DNA from: HGM12669 sp048527645
Lineage (GTDB): Bacteria > Bacillota > Clostridia > Oscillospirales > CAG-272
Length of the DNA: 13,120 nucleotides
Assembly (NCBI GenBank): GCA_048527645.1
Contig: DBGFNI010000156.1
Location: forward strand, 1-13,120
Direction of reading: 5' to 3'
In this document: positions 6,919 through 13,119 of the stretch, in pieces
How positions within the stretch are numbered: the stretch's first letter is position 1
Layout: each line of letters starts with the position of its first letter
Translations under genes and position numbers: made by a program
The notes under the pieces: model-generated
What the model was told of the DNA's origin: nothing
Databases searched by the model: none
Seen by the model: the letters and a program-made list of their open reading frames with translations, nothing else

Positions 6919-8208
6919 GTGTCGGAACTTCATACATCCGCAATGTACGAGGAACTGGGGATCAGCGCCCCCGTTCTTTCCTTCGGGGAAGCCATCTCGG
7001 AAAAACTCCGCGATCGCTTTGCACAGATTGACCGCGTCGCGGAATACAATCAGCTCAAGGTGCTCTGTGCCATGCAGAAGAACCGCGTCAATGCCACGCA
7101 TTTTGCGGCAAGCACCGGATACGGCTACAATGACGGCGGCAGAGAAACGCTGGAGCAGGTCTACGCCGACGCCTTTCACACGCAGGCGGCGCTGGTTCGG
7201 CCGCAGATCACCTGCGGTACACACGCTCTTGCCGTTGCACTCAGTGCCAATCTGCGTCCGGGTGACGAGCTGCTTTCTCCGGTGGGAAAGCCCTATGACA
7301 CGCTGGAAGAAGTGATCGGCATCCGCCCCTCGCCGGGGTCGCTGGCAGAATACGGCGTGACCTACCGACAGGTAGATTTGCTGCCCGACGGCAGCTTTGA
7401 CGCCGCGGGCATCCGCCGTGCTATCAACGACAAGACCCGGCTTGTCACCATTCAGCGCTCCAAGGGCTATCAGACCCGCCCTTCCCTTTCTGTTGCACAG
7501 ATCGGAGAACTGATCGCGCTGGTCAAGAGCATCAAGCCGGATGTCCTCTGCATGGTCGATAACTGCTACGGCGAATTTGTGGAAACCACCGAGCCCTCCG
7601 ACGTCGGCGCCGACATGATCGTCGGCTCGCTGATCAAGAATCCGGGCGGCGGTCTGGCGCCGATCGGCGGTTATATCTGCGGCACGAAAGAATGTGTCAA
7701 TCAGTGCGCCTATCGGTTGAGCGCACCGGGGCTTGGGCAGGAGGTCGGCGCAAATTTAGGATTGTTGCCGTCCTTTTATCAAGGCTTTTTCCTGGCGCCC
7801 ACCGTGGTCGCAGGAGCGCTGAAAGGCGCGATTTTCGCAGCGAATATCTATGAAACGCTCGGATTTGACGTCATCCCGAACGGCTCTGAGCCGCGCCATG
7901 ACATTATCCAAGCAGTTTCGCTCGGCACAGCCGAAGGGCTGATTGCCTTTTGCGAGGGGATACAGGCAGCCGCCCCGGTTGACAGCTATGTGACCCCTGT
8001 CCCGTGGGCAATGCCGGGATATGACAGCGACGTCATTATGGCGGCGGGCAACTTTGTTCAGGGTTCTTCCATCGAGCTCTCCGCCGACGGTCCCCTCAAG
8101 CCCCCCTATGCCGCGTATTTTCAGGGGGGACTGACCTGGTATCACGCGAAAGCAGGGATCCTTTCCAGTTTGCAAAAGCTGTATGAAAAAGGGCTTGTTC
8201 GCCTGTAA
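6919..8208 (+). CDS. PLP-dependent methionine gamma-lyase family protein (PF06838, YnbB-like)
   Basis: 429 residues from the GTG at 6919, chosen because AGAAAGGAA (6901-6909) lies 9 bases upstream. The longer frame from 6892 has no such site. It is a fold-type-I PLP enzyme of the family annotated 'methionine gamma-lyase' or 'aluminium resistance protein' (B. subtilis YnbB). Typical features are GYGYNDGGRETLE (67-79), the cofactor-contacting QITCGTHALAVAL (96-108), VDNCYGEF with Asp214 for the pyridine nitrogen, and GSLIKNPGGGLAPIGGYI (236-253), where Lys240 should bind PLP. The C-terminal part (PVPWAMPGYDSDVIMAAG, 360-377; LSADGPLKPPYAAYFQGG) is also characteristic. Length is normal. The true substrate of this family is unsettled; a C-S lyase role is inferred. 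It follows a terminator closely and is 61 bp before the ATP-grasp gene. Confidence 0.93.
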   Translation: MSELHTSAMYEELGISAPVLSFGEAISEKLRDRFAQIDRVAEYNQLKVLCAMQKNRVNATHFAASTGYGYNDGGRETLEQVYADAFHTQAALVRPQITCGTHALAVALSANLRPGDELLSPVGKPYDTLEEVIGIRPSPGSLAEYGVTYRQVDLLPDGSFDAAGIRRAINDKTRLVTIQRSKGYQTRPSLSVAQIGELIALVKSIKPDVLCMVDNCYGEFVETTEPSDVGADMIVGSLIKNPGGGLAPIGGYICGTKECVNQCAYRLSAPGLGQEVGANLGLLPSFYQGFFLAPTVVAGALKGAIFAANIYETLGFDVIPNGSEPRHDIIQAVSLGTAEGLIAFCEGIQAAAPVDSYVTPVPWAMPGYDSDVIMAAGNFVQGSSIELSADGPLKPPYAAYFQGGLTWYHAKAGILSSLQKLYEKGLVRL

Positions 8209-8269
8209 TCTTCCATGCCGCCGGCAGATCGCCGGCAACAGGCAAGTATTTTGAAAAAAGGAGGCTGCC

Positions 8270-9469
8270 ATGACCGCCGTTGTCACCGATGTGCGATACC
8301 GTATGAGCGTTTCGGTCATACGCGATTTGTCCCGGGCGGGAATCCGCGTCATCGCCTGCGAGAGCGAAAGCTGCGTCAATGATCCCAAATCTCCGCCGCT
8401 CGGCTTCTTTTCCCGCTGCTGTGCACAGGCAGTGGCGCTGCCGCCGGAGCACTATTTTGACGCTTTGTACGCCCTCTGCGAGCAAACATATCGCGCCGAG
8501 GGCGAGAAGCCTGCGCTGCTCCCCGTCGGTGCGGCAACACAGGCGTTTTTGGCGCAGGATGAGGTCAGAAGCCGCTTTTCCGCTGTTGCGGGACTGTGCC
8601 TGCCGACCACACAACAGCTCGCACAGTTTAACGATAAATCCGCGGTGCATGAGTTGGCACGGCAGCTGGGTATTCCCGTCCCGAAAAGCGCCCGCGCTGA
8701 CAGCGCCGCCGGGTGGGATCTCTATCCGTGTGTGGTGAAGCCGCTGTGCGGCGAGGCATTCCGCCTCACCGCTGCCCAGCGCTATATCATCGCGCAAAAC
8801 CGTCAGCAGGCCGATGAGGCGATCCGCCATTTCATGCAAATCACCGGCGAGACACCACTGTTGCAGGAATATCTGCCGGGAGACGGCTACGGCTGCAGCG
8901 TCATGTGTCAAGACGGCAATATTGCCTGCTCCCTCGGCCATCACCGCCTGCGGGAATATCCTGTCAGCGGCGGTCCCTCCAGCTGCTGCGAATCGGTGCA
9001 TGACACACGCATGCTGAAATATGCGGAACAAATGGTTCAAAAGACCGCTTACACCGGTCCCGCCATGTTTGAATTCAAAGCCGATGCGGCAGGACAGCCG
9101 CACCTGCTGGAAATCAATCCGCGCATCTGGGGCTCCTATCCCCTGACCCGCGCCGCGGGCAGCGGCATGAGCGCCGTGTGGTTTGCACTGGCATATAACG
9201 CCGGAAATCCCGCGTCACCGATCAATGATGTGGTCTCGGACGTGATCATCGGCAAAAAAATGCGCTTTTTCCCAAGCGATCTTGCGGCAGGCATTTCTTA
9301 TATCCGCAAGGGGCAGCCGGCGCGCGGGCTCAAAGCCTTTCATCCGTTTTTGCGCGACGGGCTTTTCGAGTGGCGGGACATGATGCCCGCCCTGTGCTAT
9401 TACCGTTCTCTGCTTGCGCGCCCCGCACCGAAGAAAACGAAAAAGGAGAAGCCGCATGATGAAGGTTGA
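8270..9469 (+). CDS. ATP-grasp ligase (carbamoyl-phosphate-synthase-like)
   Basis: 399 residues. AAAAAAGGAGG (8254-8264) sits 5 bases before the ATG. Residues about 1-115 form a pre-ATP-grasp Rossmann-like domain (AVVTDVRYRMSVSVIRDLSRAGIRVIACE). The ATP-grasp fold follows: NDKSAVHELARQLGIPVP (121-138), VVKP with Lys157, QEYLPGDGYG (199-208) with Glu200, HHRLREYPVSGGPSSCCESV (224-243), and the metal-binding FEFK (267-270) and LEINPRIWGSYPL (280-292) with Glu281 and Asn283. Such enzymes join a carboxylate to an amine or other nucleophile through an acyl phosphate. Close relatives are common in envelope polysaccharide loci, but the substrate here is unknown. The C-terminus (from about 335) is a helical extension ending in a Lys-rich tail. 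Its last 14 bases overlap the PHP gene, so the two are probably translationally coupled. Confidence 0.9.
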   Translation: MTAVVTDVRYRMSVSVIRDLSRAGIRVIACESESCVNDPKSPPLGFFSRCCAQAVALPPEHYFDALYALCEQTYRAEGEKPALLPVGAATQAFLAQDEVRSRFSAVAGLCLPTTQQLAQFNDKSAVHELARQLGIPVPKSARADSAAGWDLYPCVVKPLCGEAFRLTAAQRYIIAQNRQQADEAIRHFMQITGETPLLQEYLPGDGYGCSVMCQDGNIACSLGHHRLREYPVSGGPSSCCESVHDTRMLKYAEQMVQKTAYTGPAMFEFKADAAGQPHLLEINPRIWGSYPLTRAAGSGMSAVWFALAYNAGNPASPINDVVSDVIIGKKMRFFPSDLAAGISYIRKGQPARGLKAFHPFLRDGLFEWRDMMPALCYYRSLLARPAPKKTKKEKPHDEG

Positions 9470-10172
9470 TTTTCATGTTCACTCCGTTTCCTCCGACGAC
9501 GGGCTCTCTACCGTTGAGCAGCTTGCCGCGGCTGCCAAAAAGCGGGGACTTGACGCCATCTGCATCTGCGATCACAACCGCTTCACGCTGACGCAGACGC
9601 AATGTATTGACGGCGTCACCGTTTTTCCGGGATGTGAGTGCTCAACCGATCACGGACACATCCTCGCGCTGTTTTGCCGCGCACCGTTTAAATGGGAGCG
9701 AAAGCCTCTTCCCCGCGCGGCGGATATCATTCAAATAATCCACGAAAACGGCGGCATTGCCGTGCTTGCCCATCCGTATGAAAAGGCAAACGCGGATCCG
9801 GCGGCAATCTCTCCGCTGCCCGACGGCGTAGAGGTGTGTAACAGCCGTGCATATTTTCACAACCCCGCCGCAAATGACATGGCGCTGCAATTCGCCCGTC
9901 AGCACGGACTGGCACAATTCGGCGGCAGCGACGCCCACAGCGCCGCCGCCGTGGGCAATTGCTATACAGAAGTTTCCGCAGAAAAGCCGGAAGAAATTGA
10001 AAGCGCGGTGCGCCGCAGCGCATGCAGCGGCGTCAGGCTGCAGAACACGCCGCGCGTGCAAAAGGGTCTCTCTCAGCTCAAAAAAGCGCGCAACAGCCGT
10101 CGGCCGCTGCGCATACTCAAGGGCGTCTGCTATCTGTTTTATTGCCTGCTGCGCGATTTGTTTCGCATCTGA
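9456..10172 (+). CDS. PHP-domain metal-dependent phosphoesterase
   Basis: 238 residues from the ATG at 9456, with AAAAGGAGAA (9441-9450) just upstream and GGAG 7 bases away. A longer in-frame opening at 9414 would add a basic peptide inside the ATP-grasp gene and is rejected. The PHP metal-binding motifs are in order: DFHVHS (5-10; His7, His9), CDHN (38-41; Asp39, His40), Glu61, His67, LAHPYEKA (104-111; His106) and GGSDAHSAAAVG (156-167; Asp159, His161). PHP proteins hydrolyse phosphate esters of nucleosides, sugars or histidinol, or act as phosphotyrosine phosphatases (CpsB type); the substrate here cannot be assigned. Residues about 205-238 are basic and then hydrophobic (KARNSRRPLRILKGVCYLFYCLLRDLF), suggesting a membrane-binding C-terminal helix. 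It overlaps the ATP-grasp gene by 14 bases. Confidence 0.9.
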   Translation: MMKVDFHVHSVSSDDGLSTVEQLAAAAKKRGLDAICICDHNRFTLTQTQCIDGVTVFPGCECSTDHGHILALFCRAPFKWERKPLPRAADIIQIIHENGGIAVLAHPYEKANADPAAISPLPDGVEVCNSRAYFHNPAANDMALQFARQHGLAQFGGSDAHSAAAVGNCYTEVSAEKPEEIESAVRRSACSGVRLQNTPRVQKGLSQLKKARNSRRPLRILKGVCYLFYCLLRDLFRI

Positions 10173-10302
10173 TCCGGACAAACGCCGCTTTGCCGGCGGA
10201 AAAGCATATATAACGCATTGTGAGAAGCACTGCCCCGCCTTGGGCGCTGCTCGCCGCTTGCAATCATCTATGTCGCCGCAGGGCGGCTGAATGGAGGCTG
10301 TT
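10173..10302 (+). other. 130-base structured spacer before the deacetylase gene
   Basis: This is the longest spacer within the block. It holds three possible hairpins: CGCCG/CGGCG (10183-10187 with 10194-10198), AGCA..GCCC/GGGC..TGCT (10226-10235 with 10242-10251) and GCCGC/GCGGC (10275-10279 with 10283-10287). None is followed by a T run, so none is an intrinsic terminator. The last ends 5 bases before the GGAGG site (10293-10297). No well-spaced promoter is visible. A role in RNA processing or translation control is speculative. Confidence 0.4.
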
Positions 10303-11646
10303 ATGTCACTGTTAACAAAAGGAATCGGTGCCGCAAAGAAAGTGAAGCACCGCCTGCGCGAGGTACAGCGCGCAGCGACACCTGTTTATCTCTCGCCGGT
10401 TTACCGCATAGAACGCGTGCGGACAGACAAGCGCGTCTGCGCCATGACCTTTGACGACGGCCCCTGCCGTTTGCCCGCGCAGCCCGGCGGCACCTGCCCG
10501 CTGACGGAGCAGTTGGCGCAAACGCTGGAAAAATTCGGCGCGCGGGGAACCTTTGACGTCGTCGGCGACACCTCCTCCAATTATCCGGATACCCCGGGCA
10601 CACCGGGCAACGCCGACTGGGGCGGCGTCGCCTATGACCATTATCCCGACTTTCAAAAAGACGCCGAGGGCGGCGCCTTTCACTGCCCGGAGCTGATCGA
10701 CCGTCTGCTGCGCGGCGGGCATGAGATCACCTCGCACACCTACTCGCATGTGCTTTTCGGCAAAAAGCCGTGGGTGTACGGAAAGCGGCATTATCTGGGT
10801 GATTTTGACCGCGTGGTCGCCGATCTGCAAAAACTCGACCAATTGCTCTCCCGGCAGTGGAACTACCGCATCCGTCTCTCGCGTCCCCCGCACTATGTGG
10901 ACAAAATCGAAAAGGGACTGACGGCATATGACGCGTATGCGGTGTTGGGATACCAGTACATGGCGGCAAGCTTTGACGGTGCCGGATGGCTTCCTCTTTC
11001 AAGCTATGAGGCGGAAGTTCAGGCAACCTATCTCCCGCTGCGCGACGCGCTGGAAAAGAACGGCGACACGTTCTGTGGTCAGATCATCTTTCAAAAGGAC
11101 GGATATAATATGGCGCGCCGCACCCCAGTCGCAGACGGACTGGAAAAGCAGTTGGAACTGCTGGATGCAAACGGCTATCAGGTTGTCACCGTTTCCGAGC
11201 TTTTGGCGCTCTCCCCCTTTGCCGATGTCGGTGAGAAAGACCCGATCTTCCCCGCTGCCAAAGCACTGCATGACGCCGATTTCTGCGTCACCTTCCGGGA
11301 CGGAACCGTGCGTCCGCAGCAGCCTGTCACAATCGGTGAGTTGGCAATGATTATGTGGGGAAAGCAAAGCGTTGCGGCACGCATCGAGATGATTCGGAAA
11401 AAGCGACAAACGCCAAAAGGACTGCGCGCGACGCACCCTTACAGCGGCGCACTGTCCTATGCGCTGCAAGCGGGCTGTATGCAGCCGCAGGATCTCAAAA
11501 GCCTTGCAAAGCCGCTCACACGCAGTGTGTTCGACGCGTTTTGCCGGGAAAAATTCGGCGCATCCCCGTCCCTTGCCGAGACGGACGACATCTCCGACCG
11601 CCTCACCTGCTACACACAGCTTGCCGCCCTTGCAGGCAAAGCATAA
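10303..11646 (+). CDS. NodB-type polysaccharide deacetylase with SLH-like C-terminus
   Basis: 447 residues from the ATG at 10303, which has GGAGG (10293-10297) 5 bases upstream; the in-frame ATG at 10291 overlaps that site. The NodB (CE4) catalytic motifs are present: TFDDGP (49-54; Asp51 base, Asp52 metal), HTYSH (145-149; metal His145 and His149) and RPPHYVD (195-201). Family members remove acetyl groups from N- or O-acetylated glycans. An insertion follows TFDDGP (about 55-66), and another, rich in Pro, Gly and Asp, follows FDVVGDT (84-90). FADVGEKDPIFPAAKALHDA (306-325) and FRDGTVRPQQPVT (331-343) strongly resemble an S-layer-homology repeat; 378-420 looks like a second, decayed one. There is no visible signal peptide, which is odd for an envelope enzyme. 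Substrate unknown. It is last in the block and ends before a terminator. Confidence 0.9.
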   Translation: MSLLTKGIGAAKKVKHRLREVQRAATPVYLSPVYRIERVRTDKRVCAMTFDDGPCRLPAQPGGTCPLTEQLAQTLEKFGARGTFDVVGDTSSNYPDTPGTPGNADWGGVAYDHYPDFQKDAEGGAFHCPELIDRLLRGGHEITSHTYSHVLFGKKPWVYGKRHYLGDFDRVVADLQKLDQLLSRQWNYRIRLSRPPHYVDKIEKGLTAYDAYAVLGYQYMAASFDGAGWLPLSSYEAEVQATYLPLRDALEKNGDTFCGQIIFQKDGYNMARRTPVADGLEKQLELLDANGYQVVTVSELLALSPFADVGEKDPIFPAAKALHDADFCVTFRDGTVRPQQPVTIGELAMIMWGKQSVAARIEMIRKKRQTPKGLRATHPYSGALSYALQAGCMQPQDLKSLAKPLTRSVFDAFCREKFGASPSLAETDDISDRLTCYTQLAALAGKA

Positions 11647-11650
11647 AAAT

Positions 11651-11690
11651 AACGGCTTGTACATGCGTACTGTACAAGCCGTTGCTTTAT
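11651..11690. terminator. Bidirectional intrinsic terminator, perfect 13-bp stem
   Basis: AACGGCTTGTACA (11651-11663) is perfectly complementary to TGTACAAGCCGTT (11671-11683) across a 7-base loop. On the plus strand it is followed by GCTTTATTT; read on the minus strand it is followed by ATTTTTATGC. It lies 4 bases after the deacetylase stop and 3 bases after the stop of the convergent kinase gene, and so can serve both. Confidence 0.9.
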
Positions 11691-12193
11691 TTCGGATTCT
11701 CCTGCAAAAGCCTTTGCAGGCGGCGCACCGTCTGCTCAATGGAGCCGCTGCCGACGGCAAGGGTAAGATCGGCATACTTTTCATACAGCGGGGCGCGCTT
11801 TTGGAGCAGTGTCTCCAACGTTTCTCCCGCCTCCATCACGATCCCGCGCGTCGGCGCATTTTTCACCCGGCGCTTGAGCTGCGTGCTACCGAGTTTGAGA
11901 TACACCACGGTGCCGAGTTTTTTCAGTTGTTCCATCGCCTCCGCGCCATATACCACGCTGCCGCCGGTCGCAATGACGCACCGCTCTGCCCAGAGGGCGG
12001 CAACCGTTTGATTCTCCAGCTCTAAAAAGCCGGCGGTTCCGCTTTGCTCGATGATTTGATACAGCTGCTTTCCCGCTTTCGCCTGAATCATCAGATCCGT
12101 ATCAATAAAGCCGTATCCCAGCGCCTTGGCCAAAACCACGCCGACTGTGCTCTTGCCCGCGCCGGGCATCCCGATCAAAATGATATTGCTCAT
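11687..12193 (-). CDS. Shikimate-kinase-family protein lacking a shikimate-binding Arg
   Basis: 168 residues from the ATG at 12193. The minus-strand GAGGG just upstream, and the family's usual MxNIxLIGMPGxGKST opening, favour this over the ATG at 12220. It is a P-loop kinase of the AroK/shikimate kinase fold: Walker A GMPGAGKST (8-16), DTD (31-34, Asp32 and Asp34), ATGGSVV (75-81), lid-region TRGI (115-118) and KRAPLYEKYADL (132-143, Arg133). Shikimate kinase would phosphorylate shikimate on the route to chorismate. However, the FRxxE motif whose Arg contacts the shikimate carboxylate reads FLELE (56-60), and the usual GGG is GGS. The fold is certain, shikimate as substrate is not. No other aro gene is nearby. 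It lies downstream of yajC, separated by a terminator. Confidence 0.85.
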   Translation of the reverse strand: MSNIILIGMPGAGKSTVGVVLAKALGYGFIDTDLMIQAKAGKQLYQIIEQSGTAGFLELENQTVAALWAERCVIATGGSVVYGAEAMEQLKKLGTVVYLKLGSTQLKRRVKNAPTRGIVMEAGETLETLLQKRAPLYEKYADLTLAVGSGSIEQTVRRLQRLLQENPK

Positions 12194-12228
12194 GCAACCC
12201 TCTGCCCTTTCCCGCCGCATTCCTGCCT

Positions 12229-12262
12229 AAGAAAAGCAGGACCGCCGCGCAGTCCTGCTCTT
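12229..12262 (-). terminator. Intrinsic terminator after yajC (minus strand)
   Basis: On the minus strand AGCAGGAC (12259-12252) pairs with GTCCTGCT (12242-12235) around a 9-base GC-rich loop. The run TTTTCTTA follows the stem, and an AAG/TTT extension could lengthen the pairing. It begins 13 bases after the yajC stop and ends about 36 bases before the kinase start. Confidence 0.82.
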
Positions 12263-12275
12263 GTGCAAGTATTGT

Positions 12276-12557
12276 TTACTGCTCTGCGTCCTCCGCCTTG
12301 ACATCAACCGAGCGCACCGCGCTCTTCAAAATACGGATTTTGGAGCATTCGCGGCTGGTCTCGATCACGCAGGTCTCCTCCTTGATGGAGACAACGCGCC
12401 CGATGATTCCGCCGATGGTCGTGATCTCGTCACCGACCGCCAAATTGTCTCGCATCTGCTGCACTTCTCTTTCCTGCTTTTTCTGCGAACGGGAAGAGAA
12501 AAACATAAAAGCGATCATGATAACCAGAATAATGATCATGGGAAGCATATCTTTCAT
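12276..12557 (-). CDS. yajC: Preprotein translocase accessory subunit YajC
   Basis: 93 residues, typical length for YajC, which associates with SecDF-SecYEG at the membrane. One N-terminal transmembrane helix (about 4-21, MLPMIIILVIMIAFMFFSSR) is followed by the conserved RSQKKQEREVQQMRDNLAVGDEI stretch (22-44, beginning SRSQKKQ), then TTIGGIIGRVVSIKEET (46-62). The minus-strand site GGAGGTG lies about 8 bases before the ATG. The gene has its own promoter (12592-12620) and terminator (12229-12262), so it is a single-gene unit. It is not beside tgt, secD or secF as in many genomes. Confidence 0.95.
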   Translation of the reverse strand: MKDMLPMIIILVIMIAFMFFSSRSQKKQEREVQQMRDNLAVGDEITTIGGIIGRVVSIKEETCVIETSRECSKIRILKSAVRSVDVKAEDAEQ

Positions 12558-12591
12558 TTCTTTGCACCTCCGAATATTTATTATCTTAATT

Positions 12592-12620
12592 ATTATATCA
12601 ACAGATCAAGCATGCGTCAA
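12592..12620 (-). promoter_or_regulatory. Sigma-A promoter of yajC
   Basis: On the minus strand, TTGACG (12620-12615) and a perfect TATAAT (12597-12592) are separated by 17 bp. The predicted start is near 12585, giving a leader of about 28 nt. The -35 element lies 10 bases after the stop codon of the upstream flavin-reductase-like gene, which has no visible terminator. Confidence 0.9.
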
Positions 12621-12630
12621 GTATAATTTG

Positions 12631-13119
12631 TTAACTTTTGTCATCCACGGCTTTGCGCACATGCTCGATTTCACACACATACATCCTGTGATAATCGTTT
12701 TCCTGATAGTTGCTCAGCAAAGAATCATCCAAAAAGCACGATTTTTTCAGGTCATCTTTGTACAATATCCGGCATTGCAGCACCAAACGCGCCTGCTCGA
12801 ACCAGACATAGTCCCGCTCCCTCACCGGCTTTAATCCCGTTACCTCGCATTTATCAATCTGCCGCCCGCTTTTGGAGCCGCAGATGCGCAGCGCATCACG
12901 GCAAGACTCGTCAAAAAAGCTGAAGGTCAGCGCATTTGTGCTTTCCGCAAAGGAAAATGTATAGCGCTGCGGACGGATGAAACAAAACACCACATTTTTG
13001 TTCCACAGCACACCTGCACCGCCCCAGCTTGCCGTCATGGTGTTAAAACTGCCGTCCGGCTTTTGCGCCGTGACCAGCATCCAGTCGCTGCCGATCAACT
13101 TGAAAATATTTTCATCCAT
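12631..13119 (-). CDS. Flavin reductase-like (FMN-binding split-barrel) protein, probably 5'-truncated
   Basis: At least 162 residues. It matches the flavin reductase-like / FMN-binding split-barrel family (PF01613 type): FKLIGSDWMLVTA (6-18), NTMTASWGG (26-34), the GVLWNKNVVFCFIRPQRYT stretch (36-54), CGSKSGRQIDK (80-90) and YHRMYVCEIEHV (143-154). Members bind FMN and reduce flavins or other small substrates; the specific role is unknown. The ATG at 13119 begins in the middle of the motif MDENIFKLIG, which in relatives is usually preceded by several more residues. The window ends one base upstream, so the real start probably lies outside. No signal peptide or membrane segment is seen. The gene precedes yajC on the same strand by 73 bp, with no terminator between them. 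Confidence 0.85.
   Translation of the reverse strand: MDENIFKLIGSDWMLVTAQKPDGSFNTMTASWGGAGVLWNKNVVFCFIRPQRYTFSFAESTNALTFSFFDESCRDALRICGSKSGRQIDKCEVTGLKPVRERDYVWFEQARLVLQCRILYKDDLKKSCFLDDSLLSNYQENDYHRMYVCEIEHVRKAVDDKS

Noticed and set aside
6202..7224. Long minus-strand open frame of 340 codons
   Set aside because: It lies opposite ffh, rpsP, khpA and the lyase gene and spans a terminator; its product has no recognisable domain and is a codon-bias shadow.
8220..8236. GCCGGC hairpin between the lyase and ATP-grasp genes
   Set aside because: Six-bp GC stem with no T run after it, so not supported as a terminator; it may be chance in GC-rich sequence.
8096..9103. Long minus-strand open frame of 335 codons
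   Set aside because: Antisense to the lyase and ATP-grasp genes, with no recognisable motifs and no ribosome binding site that I could support.
10190..10214. Promoter-like TTGCCG and TATAAC before the deacetylase gene
   Set aside because: The spacer is only 13 bp, too short for a sigma-A promoter.
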